Of a stretch of 64,000 nucleotides of DNA, positions 17,713 through 25,040 are shown in pieces. The notes under the pieces are model-generated. The model had not been told where the DNA came from. It saw nothing but the letters and a program-made list of their open reading frames with translations, and searched no databases. The position numbers and the translations under genes are program-made. The stretch is from an uncultured Coriobacteriaceae bacterium (lineage in GTDB: Bacteria; Actinomycetota; Coriobacteriia; Coriobacteriales; Atopobiaceae), in assembly GCA_902793465.1 (NCBI GenBank), contig CADBDT010000008.1, positions 1-64,000 of the forward strand, given 5' to 3'. How positions within the stretch are numbered: position 1 is the stretch's first letter; each line of letters starts with the position of its first letter.

Positions 17713-18247
17713 GGGATTTCGCTTACTGTCAGACAGAACGGCGCAGCGGCCAACCTCACCGGCGCGACGGTCTACTTCGTGTGGAAGCACAAGGTGACCG
17801 GCGAGCGCGGGACCGAGCCCTTCTCGGCCGTCGACGCGTCTTCCGGGACGTTCGAGGTCTACTATCCTGCGGCGATGCAGGAGGCTGAGGGCGCCGTGCA
17901 GGCGCAACCGGACCACAAGGTCCAAAAGGCGATAAGGGCGACACAGGCGCAACAGGGGCTCAAGGGCCGAAAGGCGATACCGGCGATACTGGTCCACAAG
18001 GCTTGACCAGCCCTGCAGGCGTTGATGGCGTCTCTTGCACGCACAGCTGGAACGGCTCGGTGCTGACCGTAACGAGCGCGTCTGGAACCAGCTCTGCAGA
18101 TCTTCGCGGACCGCAGGGCGTCCAGGACATCCAAGGCGAAACCGGGCCTCAGGGTGAAATCGGAGTGGCAACGGCACCGTGTGGTCGAGCTCGAATACCG
18201 GTTACTCGTACATGAGAATCGATCTTGTAACGCCCACCACAAAAGAC
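17713..18247 (+). pseudogene. Phage tail fibre: BppU-like domain, collagen repeats, end piece
   Basis: Three linked pieces of one tail-fibre gene. First is a BppU_N-like domain (ISLTVRQNGAAANLTGATVY, then VYYPAAM). A frameshift near 17902 follows, then collagen-like Gly-x-y repeats (GPQGPKGDKGDTGATGAQGP and on). Last is the C-terminal GTVWSSSNTGYSYMRID piece near 18,180. The frameshift breaks the gene, but the order is that of a complete tail fibre. The GTVWSS end piece recurs, inverted, at 3369 and 19,831. The bases 17570-17712 may hold more of the same operon but are not readable as a gene. Confidence 0.65.
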
Positions 18248-18285
18248 GCAGGTAGATGGCTTATACCGTCTACCTGCTTTTGTTT
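18248..18285 (+). terminator. Rho-independent terminator of the tail-fibre remnant
   Basis: GCAGGTAGA (18248-18256) pairs perfectly with TCTACCTGC (18269-18277), followed by TTTTGTTT. Its right half is what is repeated at the start of the window. Confidence 0.8.
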
Positions 18286-18316
18286 AGGGCGCAAAACGGG
18301 ACACCAAATAGGGCAC
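18267..18316 (+). repeat. Direct repeat, copy 2
   Basis: Matches bases 1-50 of the window with about five differences, same orientation. It contains one full GGGACACC heptamer and two degenerate ones. Confidence 0.75.
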
Positions 18317-18455
18317 ATCTCATGGATGAGGTTGTTGTGGGCTGCGACTTGGTGGAAAATTGTTCGTAGGAACACAAGCGGCCCAAGGTTTCCATCGCAG
18401 TCCGTTCCATAAAGGGGACGCATCTCTAGTGCGACAACGAGAGGGGAACATAATC

Positions 18456-18668
18456 ATGGCACACGACAACTCCTACGATAGCCTGTCCGACGAGGCAAAA
18501 GCGAAGCTCAAGGGCTGCGAGACGCCCGAGGAGGTTATGGCACTTGCCAAAGAAGAGGGCTATGAGCTTTCCAACGAAGAGCTGGAGGGCATATCTGGCG
18601 GCTGGGGCAAGCCGTGCCCCAACAGGGACTGGGGCTGTGATGCCGACGGATACAACCCGGGCGAGTGA
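18456..18668 (+). CDS. Nif11-type leader peptide (RiPP precursor candidate)
   Basis: A 70-residue peptide. The first 49 residues are a Nif11-like leader (SDEAKAKLKGCETPEEVMAL, AKEEGYELSNEELEGISGG) ending in the double glycine where such precursors are cut. The remaining 21-residue core is short and polar with two Cys, two Trp and two Gly-Asx turns (WGKPCPNRDWGCDADGYNPG). A GAGAGGGG ribosome site precedes the ATG. The next gene, 88 bases downstream, is a QueC-like enzyme, the only modifying-enzyme candidate nearby; no transporter-protease or lanthipeptide synthetase is seen. The leader assignment is firm by motif; the product is unknown. Confidence 0.75.
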   Translation: MAHDNSYDSLSDEAKAKLKGCETPEEVMALAKEEGYELSNEELEGISGGWGKPCPNRDWGCDADGYNPGE

Positions 18669-18756
18669 TTGGGCAGAGGCACCCGTCCGGTTGACGAACT
18701 GGACAGGTACCGTGCCCTGCAAATCGAATCGCTCTTAATGGATGAAGGAAGTTCTG

Positions 18757-19491
18757 GTGGACCGTAAAGTCAGGCTTTTTTGGAGCGGGGGCTGGGACTC
18801 CACATTCCGACTCCTCCAACTCTCCCAGGAAGATGGCCTTTCAATACGCCCCATGTACATCCGAGACCACAATAGGAAGGGCATGCCCTTCGAGCTCTTG
18901 GCCATGTGCAATATCCTGCAGGATGTCCGTGGCATAGCGAAAGCTCGTGTGCTGGACGTGGAGCTCTACGACCGCAACGCAATAGCCCACGACTTCCCTG
19001 ACGATAAGATATCCGAGGCCTACGCAAGGCTCGCGGACGGTTTTAAGCTCGGCTACCAGTACGAGCTGTTCGCCTTGCTCTGCAAAGGGCTCGGCGTGCG
19101 CGTCGAGTGCGCCGTGGAAAACTCGCGACGCAGCAAGGCGAGAACCGCCATCAACGCGCAATGCCGGCTGGTGGCATGCGAGGAGGGACGTCTTGGGGCG
19201 GAGGTGCGCTATCGCGCCGTATCGAAAGGGAAAAGCACGGACGCGGAGCTAGTCTTCGGTCTCCTTGATTTCGGAACGCTGGGCGTGAGCAAACTCGATG
19301 CGCTGCAAGCCGCGGAACAAAACGGATGGATGCCGATCATGCGCAAGACTTGGTTTTGCCATACCCCGGTGAACGGAAAGCCGTGTGGCATCTGCAATCC
19401 CTGCAGAGACGCCATGAACGAGGGCATGGGATGGCGGATGCCGCTTTCGTCCCGGCTGCGATACCATATGTGGCATCTGCGTACGCGATGA
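18757..19491 (+). CDS. QueC-like 7-cyano-7-deazaguanine synthase homologue
   Basis: A 244-residue PP-loop ATPase. The ATP motif SGGWDST lies near residue 10, and a QueC-type zinc site C-x8-C-x2-C-x2-C (FCHTPVNGKPCGICNPC) near the C-terminus. Classical QueC makes preQ0 for queuosine, but queD, queE and queF are absent here. QueC-like proteins also act outside tRNA modification, as in the QatABCD and type IV CBASS defence systems, where the enzyme acts on a protein or peptide. The GTG at 18757 is preferred because AAGGA lies seven bases before it; an ATG at 18742 is in frame without a ribosome site. It follows a Nif11-type precursor, so peptide modification is plausible. Function inferred. Confidence 0.8.
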   Translation: MDRKVRLFWSGGWDSTFRLLQLSQEDGLSIRPMYIRDHNRKGMPFELLAMCNILQDVRGIAKARVLDVELYDRNAIAHDFPDDKISEAYARLADGFKLGYQYELFALLCKGLGVRVECAVENSRRSKARTAINAQCRLVACEEGRLGAEVRYRAVSKGKSTDAELVFGLLDFGTLGVSKLDALQAAEQNGWMPIMRKTWFCHTPVNGKPCGICNPCRDAMNEGMGWRMPLSSRLRYHMWHLRTR

Positions 19492-19517
19492 TGGCATCGC
19501 TGTTCTCAAAGTATTAC

Positions 19518-19541
19518 GGCCGGGGCCATGGTGTCAACGTT
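19518..19541 (+). repeat. Second copy of the 142-167 segment
   Basis: GGCCGGGGCCATGGTGTC followed by ACGTTGG matches 142-167 in the same orientation. In copy 1 this block lies about 140 bases after the terminator repeat; here it lies about 1.25 kb after it. The Nif11/QueC genes occupy the extra space. A TTGGCA-ACGA-TGCCAA hairpin follows directly. Confidence 0.55.
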
Positions 19542-19576
19542 GGCAACGATGCCAACTAGGGAAGAATCTTTAAGGG

Positions 19577-19729
19577 GTAATCGGCGCGCTCATCATGTCA
19601 GTCATTCAGATACCCCTCGTGGCAGGGATAATCGCCTCTTACGGCTTAGACGACAACATGGTGCAGCTTACCTGGCAATACGCCATAGGCATCATGATCG
19701 CCACGCCGTTCGGGCTCGTTTTCGGCCGA
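19577..19729 (+). pseudogene. Transporter-like membrane protein fragment
   Basis: About 50 codons read as two hydrophobic segments (VIGALIMSVIQIPLVAGIIA and WQYAIGIMIATPFGLVFG). They look like the inside of a larger transporter; neither end is present and the frame dissolves after 19729. Family not recognised. Confidence 0.4.
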
Positions 19730-19830
19730 CGTGGGCATGTGCGAGTTGATGTTCTCCAAAAACGCCACCGGGTCGCCCTAAACGAGCTCTACCGCTGTGG
19801 CGAGGCCCACATGCGCGCATCGAATAGCAC

Positions 19831-19926
19831 TTAGAAGCCCGTCAGGTACCCCGACGTTCCCGCCGTATCTATGCGGAAGTAGGCGTACAACGTCTTATTG
19901 CTTGCCCACACGGTACCGTCTGCAAC
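19831..19926 (-). pseudogene. Phage tail-fibre C-terminal remnant
   Basis: The minus strand reads DGTVWASNKTLYAYFRID then TAGTSGYLTGF and a stop. It is the same end piece as at about 18,180 (plus) and 3369-3474 (minus). It runs head-on into the truncated Nif11 leader at about 19,919. Confidence 0.6.
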
Positions 19927-20197
19927 ACCCGAGGACCTTATTGAGCTTGCGAAGGACGAGGGATACGACCTCAGCGACGAGGAGCTAGAGGCGATCAACG
20001 GCGGAGAAAAAAAGCTGGGGTGGAAGATGACAAGTGCGCCTGCCAACGAGCTGCCGTTGTCGTCCATTACGTCAATTTACGACATAGAGTCGTTCCGCTG
20101 GTCGGCGCACCCCATGTACCGCTACTGCGCCAACGACCAGATGGGCATCGTAACATGGTGCCGGTCGCGTTTAGACGAAAGCGAGTGGCGCGCGTAA
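19919..20197 (+). pseudogene. Truncated Nif11-type leader peptide gene
   Basis: The frame enters from tail-fibre debris directly into the second half of a Nif11 leader (TPEDLIELAKDEGYDLSDEE, then LEAINGG). It continues for about 60 residues of core with two Cys and several Trp (ending ESEWRA). The first 25 or so leader residues and the start codon are missing. The core is unlike that of the intact precursor at 18456, so it was a second peptide of the same type. Confidence 0.6.
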
Positions 20198-20276
20198 ACA
20201 ACGGGCATTTTCCAGAATGCGGCACACGTCTAGAGGGCAACTCAGCGGACATGCTGGTAAGGGTAACGAACTCAGC

Positions 20277-20414
20277 TCATTGCAGAGCCAAGCCATCGGC
20301 CGGAATTCCAATATCGCTCAGGTTTGTCCAGCCGGACAAGGCCTTCGTGATTCTCTGATACCAGCCGCCATCTATATCTTTGAGCTTTTCTTCGTCCAGT
20401 TTATTCAGTACCAT
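20277..20414 (-). CDS. 45-residue double-glycine peptide
   Basis: A short minus-strand gene with a very strong ribosome site (AAGGAGG, seven bases before ATG). The product begins MVLNKLDEEKLKDIDGGWYQ. Residues 1-17 fit a double-glycine leader cut by bacteriocin/peptide exporters (LDEEKLKDIDGG). The core continues RITKALSGWTNLSDIGIPAD and ends GLALQ; it is amphipathic with two Trp and no Cys. Both this core and the Nif11 core at 18456 begin with Trp directly after GG. No immunity gene is evident. It lies divergent to the lipoprotein gene, with a T-tract and AT-rich promoter-like bases between them. Confidence 0.5.
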   Translation of the reverse strand: MVLNKLDEEKLKDIDGGWYQRITKALSGWTNLSDIGIPADGLALQ

Positions 20415-20483
20415 GGTACGCGCCTCCTTATTTTTTTAAATATAAGTACGGTGCATTCCCGTATCAATTACGAGGAGCCACAA

Positions 20484-21413
20484 ATGGAGCGGAAAATCGT
20501 AGTGCACAGTCGGTTCAAAGGTGCATTCGCGGCAATTGCAGTCTCGCTGGCCGTCGTTTTACCTATAGCGGGATGCGCGCAAAGCACATCGGCTCCCAAC
20601 AATGGGGGCAGCACAGATACCCAATCGAGATTCCTTACCAAGACGGTAGAGGTTGATGGCAGGCAGGGAGTCGCAACCGAAAACGGGCAGTATTGGATTA
20701 GCGGATCGACCGCCCTATCGAAATATGACGGCAAGTGGAACTGCATAAAGGTAAATAGCGCCCCCTTCGATAAGGGCTATGAGCTCGAGGTTAACCACAT
20801 CGGCGACATTGACGTATACAACAACGAGGTGTACTGCGGGGTAGAGCTCTTCAAGGATGGCGTTGCCTCTAACATACAGATTGCCATCTACGACGGAGAC
20901 ACGCTGGAGCTCAAACGCACGTTTAACTTCGAGCAAAAAAGTGGCCAGGACGAGTGCAGTGGCATCTGCGTGAACCCCGATACGAGGGTCGTTTCCATGT
21001 GCGCATGGACTAACACTGGCAACCACATTTACAACTACAACCTCGATACGGGCGAATACCTGGGAAAAGTGCGACTCTCCCCTTCTCCAAAATGGATACA
21101 GGGAATCGCCTATTGCAATGGCACGTACTACCTTACCGCCGACGATGGCGATGCCGACAAGGACTCCCCGGACCATGTCTACTGCTTTGAGCTGCCTGAT
21201 GGGGCATCCGAAGTTAAGGTGAGGCTCGCGGGGACACTCGACGACGTCCAACGACAAGGCGAGATCGAAGGTTTGAGCTTTAACAAGAGTTCGGACGAGA
21301 TGCTCGTGCTGTACAACCGCGGCGCAAGAATCGTGCAGGGCATGCCGGTCGGCTTCTACGATGGCTATGACCACGAGATTCACGAGGTGTATTCGTACAG
21401 CACGAAACCATAG
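20484..21413 (+). CDS. Secreted lipoprotein, possible beta-propeller
   Basis: A 309-residue protein with a lipoprotein signal (FAAIAVSLAVVLPIAGC, lipid on Cys near residue 29) and a Ser/Asn/Gly linker. The rest is rich in repeated short beta motifs ending in Asp/Gly turns (IAIYDGDTLELKRTFNFE; YNYNLDTGEYLGKV; YYLTADDGD; VYCFELPDG; IEGLSFN), suggesting a beta-propeller. ATG at 20484 with CGAGGAG upstream. Function not recognised; it could bind or process an extracellular ligand. The frame is open upstream, but that part lacks a start signal and overlaps the peptide gene on the other strand. Confidence 0.65.
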   Translation: MERKIVVHSRFKGAFAAIAVSLAVVLPIAGCAQSTSAPNNGGSTDTQSRFLTKTVEVDGRQGVATENGQYWISGSTALSKYDGKWNCIKVNSAPFDKGYELEVNHIGDIDVYNNEVYCGVELFKDGVASNIQIAIYDGDTLELKRTFNFEQKSGQDECSGICVNPDTRVVSMCAWTNTGNHIYNYNLDTGEYLGKVRLSPSPKWIQGIAYCNGTYYLTADDGDADKDSPDHVYCFELPDGASEVKVRLAGTLDDVQRQGEIEGLSFNKSSDEMLVLYNRGARIVQGMPVGFYDGYDHEIHEVYSYSTKP

Positions 21414-21499
21414 GCCCCAGACAATTGAATTGCGCAGAGCCAGCCTCATCTCGCCGATGACTGTCCGAAAACGGCGACTTACGCTTTGTTGTCGCGTCC

Positions 21500-21790
21500 C
21501 TACCTATCGCGGATGGTGTAGAAGGGGTCCTGCAGTTTGGCGAGCACCTCCGCCACGTTTTATTGCAAGAAGCACGGTGAGCCTACCAAGGCCTCGGCCA
21601 CCTCCACGACGGCTGGGGTACCAAACTCCACGCGCTCGGTCTCTGCCAGCGCTTCGGCCCGGCGTTCGGCAAGCATCAAAACGTCCTCTCGCGTGATCGA
21701 GAAGCCGCTTGCAGTTAGACGCCCATTCACCTTGGCAAACATCGACTCCGCAACGCCCGCCGGCAATGCACGCCACATTCCAATCTCCAT
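21500..21790 (-). pseudogene. DUF6323-like gene with in-frame stop
   Basis: From the ATG at 21790 (AGAAGGGG upstream) the minus strand reads a short DUF6323-like protein (SITREDVLMLAERRAEALAE, ERVEFG). A TAA interrupts it at 21560-21562, after which the family-typical NVAEVLAKLQDPFYTIRD continues in the same frame to a TAG. One base change would restore it, so the gene was lost recently or the stop is read through. Assignment from motif memory. Confidence 0.5.
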
Positions 21791-21875
21791 GAGCACACCC
21801 CTTCTAAAATTGCGGTCAATGCTTAATACCGCGAAGAGGAGCGCATTTCAAGACTACAAATAATGATGCATTTGT

Positions 21876-22048
21876 GGTATTGTGATACCCGATTCACGGG
21901 GCAAGGGAGCCCCGAGCCGACGACCATCCAAGGGGATGTCTTTTTGGTCATTGTTCTGTAGGGAACGCTAGAACCTAACGATTTAAGAAGGGCACATAGG
22001 TTGCCCCAGGTTTGTTGCGTTCCGAATCCCTGCACCAGTAACGGATTC
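21876..22048 (+). ncRNA. Highly structured leader before the methyltransferase
   Basis: At least five hairpins in 170 bases: GGTAT-TGTG-ATACC (21876-21889); CGGGGC/GCCCCG (21897-21914); CATCC-aagg-GGATG followed by TCTTTTT (21925-21945, terminator-like); a seven-base stem GGAACGC/GCGTTCC (21962-21968 with 22017-22023) enclosing GGGCA/TGCCC; and GAATCC/GGATTC (22024-22048) just before the ribosome site AGGA. This looks like a regulatory leader, riboswitch or separate RNA. It does not match the riboswitch consensus sequences I know (cobalamin, SAM-I, THF, c-di-GMP, fluoride, T-box). Confidence 0.45.
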
Positions 22049-22068
22049 TCATAGAACAGGACAAAAAA

Positions 22069-22785
22069 ATGAATTTCCCGAAGGCAGGCACCTTCCCTCT
22101 ATCCACCATGCGCAAGCGCAGCATGGGACCAAACCCGCTCAAGCTCTGCGAGGAGCTGCTCGGCTACGCAAGCATTCCGACAGGCTCAGTCGTGCTCGAC
22201 CTCGGCAGCGGCGCGGGCCTCACGAGTGCCCTCATGGCGCGCGAGTATAGACTCATCGTATATGCCGCCGACCTGTGGAGCGACCCTTCCGACAACATGC
22301 GATTCTTCGAGGAATGCGGCCTCACCAACCGTCAGGCCATCCCGATAAAGGCCGATGCAACCGCACTCCCCTTCGCGCACGGGTTCTTTAAAGCCGTGGT
22401 ATGCGTCGACTCGTACAACTACTTCGGCCGCGACCCGGGCTACCTTGGCAATCACCTGCTGCCGCTCGTAAAGCGAAGCGGCGAACTTCTTTTTGCCATA
22501 CCTGGCATGACGCGCGACTGCCACGACAACCTGCCCGCGTGCCTGCTCGCGTCCTGGACCCCCGAGCAGCTCGACTACATGCACGACATAGGCTGGTGGA
22601 GGACCAACCTCTCACAGACGCAGGGCGTCGACATTCTCGATATGCGCGAGATGGCCTGCACACGCGAGGCGTGGGCAGACTGGATCGAATGCGATAACGA
22701 GTACGCCAAGGGCGATCGAGCCGCCGTTGAGACAGGCGCGCTCGACTACCTTAGCACCATCGCTGTGAGACTCAGACGCAGGTAG
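22069..22785 (+). CDS. Class I SAM-dependent methyltransferase
   Basis: A 238-residue Rossmann-fold methyltransferase: motif I VVLDLGSGAGLTSAL near residues 41-55, an acidic motif II at the end of strand 2 (YAADLW), and KADATALPF before strand 4. It groups with small-molecule methyltransferases of the UbiE/arsenite type by general layout. It lacks the three cysteines of ArsM, and its substrate is unknown. It stands behind an unusually structured leader and before a broken MATE transporter gene, a setting that suggests drug or metabolite handling. Confidence 0.75.
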   Translation: MNFPKAGTFPLSTMRKRSMGPNPLKLCEELLGYASIPTGSVVLDLGSGAGLTSALMAREYRLIVYAADLWSDPSDNMRFFEECGLTNRQAIPIKADATALPFAHGFFKAVVCVDSYNYFGRDPGYLGNHLLPLVKRSGELLFAIPGMTRDCHDNLPACLLASWTPEQLDYMHDIGWWRTNLSQTQGVDILDMREMACTREAWADWIECDNEYAKGDRAAVETGALDYLSTIAVRLRRR

Positions 22786-22929
22786 CGCAAAACACCTGCT
22801 AGAGAGCGATGACACGGACCGTGTCGCCAACGTGGCGGCACGGCTCTTTTCCAGTAGCCCCATGGCACGTACATTCGCCTTGCCATGGTGCCACCAACTG
22901 AGAGGAGAGTCGAAGTGAAAAAGATAACA

Positions 22930-23382
22930 ATGATGCAAAAGGCAAACGGCGACCTCGTAGCGGGGACGACGCTGCTCGCCGCCAACGGAGACTCGGCCAA
23001 CCTACTGCCCGACCTCGAGATGCACCTCAAGGGCCTTGCGGTCGGCACGCCGGGAGTCGTAATGTTTAGCCTGCTCATCCCCATCGTGCAGATGAACGGC
23101 GGCGGTAAGGTGGTCCGCATTACGGTTATAGTTGGGGTTATTGTAAATGCGGTGCTCGACATCTTGGCTGGCACACTCGGCTGGGGCATGCTTGGCATGG
23201 GGCTCGCAACCAGCATTTCTGCTTGGGCGGAGTACCTATTGCTGCTCGTCTACTCCCTCAGCTCGAAGTCTTCCGTTCACTTCTCGTACGAGGACGCCGA
23301 TTGGTCCAAGTCCAATAAGATAAAAGCTGGCAAGCAATTTAGCGCTTGCCAGCTTTTTTATGACAGGTACAATTACCCCTGA
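22930..23382 (+). pseudogene. MATE efflux transporter, internal fragment
   Basis: About 130 codons correspond to the middle of a MATE-family transporter (LLPDLEMHLKGLAVGTPGVV; NGGGKVVRITVIVGVIVNAV; MLGMGLATSISAWAEYLLLL). The family is normally about 450 residues, so both ends are missing. The frame runs on through a terminator hairpin to a stop at 23382. A GACACGG-A-CCGTGTC palindrome lies upstream near 22809. Confidence 0.6.
23322..23360 (+). terminator. Rho-independent terminator
   Basis: AAAAGCTGGCAAGC pairs with GCTTGCCAGCTTTT over 14 bases with an eight-base loop and runs into a T-tract. It probably ended the original MATE operon. Confidence 0.85.
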
Positions 23383-23402
23383 AACCAAAATGGGGAGGTT
23401 TT

Positions 23403-24086
23403 ATGGCAAAACGGACGGCGCTTCGCAACAGCGTGCTATCCGCGCTCGGACGCACGTATGAATTGCGGCAAGAAGATCTGGGCTCAGACGCTCACCTTTC
23501 TGCAAAGGGCATGACATTCGAAACCGAGAGTTGGAAAATCCCTGGGGTCGGCCACCTCTGCGTCATGCAGATGAAGGCGTTTTTGGGGCTCATGCGCATG
23601 GAGACGGTTATCGTAGCCCCTACAGATGTTGATGTCCCATTGTTCAACCTGGACTGGGTAAAGGCCTTTGGTACCGAGACTCAGATTGCCGAGTTGTACA
23701 ACATGCAGCTAGTGCCCTGGCCAGACGAGTGCAACGACGCGTTTGAATGCGCCCGCAACCAATACGCAGACCTTCCTGACGCCCCAGCAGGGGAGCCCCA
23801 TTGGTACGACGACATCTTGTATCCCTGCTCGCTCCACAAAAAGGGCAGGGGGCAAACGGAACGCATGTCAAACGCCGCCCAGGATTACCTCACGACCTAT
23901 GTCGAACTGCTTGCGGCTGCACCGACCTGCAATCCCAAGAAAAAAGCAGCAAAGGTTCAGTCCTTCGCCGAGAGGCTGTTCGAAGAAGGCGGGCCGGCAG
24001 TCAACCAGGTTACCAAGCTCTTTGGCAAGCAAACGGCAAGGCGGGTCATTCTGCAGCACATGTACGGTGTCAAGGAATCCGAATAA
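23403..24086 (+). CDS. Protein of unknown function, 227 residues
   Basis: A soluble protein without signal peptide or membrane segment. The middle reads VIVAPTDVDVPLFNLDWVKA, and the C-terminus FAERLFEEGGPAVNQVTKLF then GKQTARRVILQHMYG. The PLFNLDWV stretch and the GGPAV...LFGKQTAR end faintly recall ferredoxin-dependent bilin reductases, but this is weak and should not be taken as an assignment. GGGAGG precedes the ATG. It is followed after 23 bases by a DUF1295 membrane enzyme and the two are probably co-transcribed. Confidence 0.6.
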   Translation: MAKRTALRNSVLSALGRTYELRQEDLGSDAHLSAKGMTFETESWKIPGVGHLCVMQMKAFLGLMRMETVIVAPTDVDVPLFNLDWVKAFGTETQIAELYNMQLVPWPDECNDAFECARNQYADLPDAPAGEPHWYDDILYPCSLHKKGRGQTERMSNAAQDYLTTYVELLAAAPTCNPKKKAAKVQSFAERLFEEGGPAVNQVTKLFGKQTARRVILQHMYGVKESE

Positions 24087-24109
24087 CTAAACCCTACACG
24101 GAGGTTAGC

Positions 24110-24904
24110 ATGCTCTTGTTTTTGGCAATGTTCGTTGTTGCGCTCGTTTTTAGCAGTATGGGGTTTAAGAAGTACGTCTGGTTTATTTCGATTGGCTACG
24201 GCTTTGCCGTTGCGGCAATTGGCACAGCATTGCTTATTGCCGGACGCGCGCAACTAACTCCGGGAACAATATGCGCTTGCGTACTGTTTATTGTGTATGG
24301 TCTTAGGCTCGGAGGGTACCTCGCGTTTAGGGAATTACGATCCTCGAGCTACAACTCAAAGATGAAAACAGAAATCAAGAGCGGCAAGGGTATGAGCATA
24401 GCCGCCAAGTGTGCCATTTGGATTAGCGCTGCCCTCCTCTACACTTGCGAGACCTCCCCCGTTATCTTTAGGTTCGTTAACGGTTCCGGGACCGACGCCC
24501 TGCTCGTCGTTGGGCTAATTATTAGCGTTGTGGGCCTTATTGTTGAATCCGTTGCGGACCTGCAAAAAAACGCAGCGAAAAAGGTGAATCCACGCCGCTT
24601 TGTGGACACGGGACTGTATCGCATAGTTCGTTGCCCAAACTACTTTGGCGAGATGCTGTTTTGGACGGGCGTATTTGTTAGCGGCATTACGATCTACGTT
24701 GGTCCCCTACAGTGGATTGCGGCACTCCTCGGCTATATAGGCATCATCTACGTCATGTTTGGCGGGGCCCGCAGGCTGGAGATCCGCCAGAACAAGTCGT
24801 ACGGAAACGACCCGCAATACCAACGCTATGTTAAAACGACGCCCATCATGATTCCGCTTATCCCTCTTTACAGCGTCGAAAAACACAAGTGGCTGGTGGC
24901 GTAA
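24110..24904 (+). CDS. DUF1295 / steroid 5-alpha-reductase-like membrane protein
   Basis: A 264-residue polytopic membrane protein of the DUF1295 / isoprenylcysteine methyltransferase-like group. The C-terminal signature is clear: VDTGLYRIVRCPNYFGEMLF, then VMFGGARRLEIRQNKSYG and YQRYVKTTP. Related proteins bind NADPH or SAM on the cytoplasmic side and modify hydrophobic substrates. The ATG at 24110 follows a GGAGG ribosome site. Probably in an operon with the preceding unknown gene. Confidence 0.8.
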   Translation: MLLFLAMFVVALVFSSMGFKKYVWFISIGYGFAVAAIGTALLIAGRAQLTPGTICACVLFIVYGLRLGGYLAFRELRSSSYNSKMKTEIKSGKGMSIAAKCAIWISAALLYTCETSPVIFRFVNGSGTDALLVVGLIISVVGLIVESVADLQKNAAKKVNPRRFVDTGLYRIVRCPNYFGEMLFWTGVFVSGITIYVGPLQWIAALLGYIGIIYVMFGGARRLEIRQNKSYGNDPQYQRYVKTTPIMIPLIPLYSVEKHKWLVA

Positions 24905-24946
24905 AGAGCAAAGCAACCGCGTATGCCGTGACCTGCCAATCTCTGC

Positions 24947-25035
24947 CAAGACCTGCCCCTAAACAAAGGCCGAAACATCGTGGTGCCATGGATAAGCGCC
25001 GGGAGGTTTCGACCTTTGTTTAGGGGCAGGTCTTG
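24947..25035. repeat. Intergenic inverted repeat, family Q (short variant)
   Basis: Thirty-base arms (24947-24976 and 25006-25035, about one mismatch) flank a 29-base centre containing GCCATGGATAAGCGCC. It lies between convergent genes. It shares CCATGGA(T/C)AAGCGCC with the other family Q repeats but lacks their long core. Confidence 0.8.
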
Positions 25036-25040
25036 ATAGG

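Noticed and set aside
21876-22048. tRNA, tmRNA or known riboswitch
   Set aside because: The seven-pair stem resembles an acceptor stem, but no anticodon arm or TTCRANY loop fits, and no known riboswitch core was found.
23322-23382. C-terminal residues of the MATE fragment as protein
   Set aside because: These codons are a terminator hairpin read as protein.
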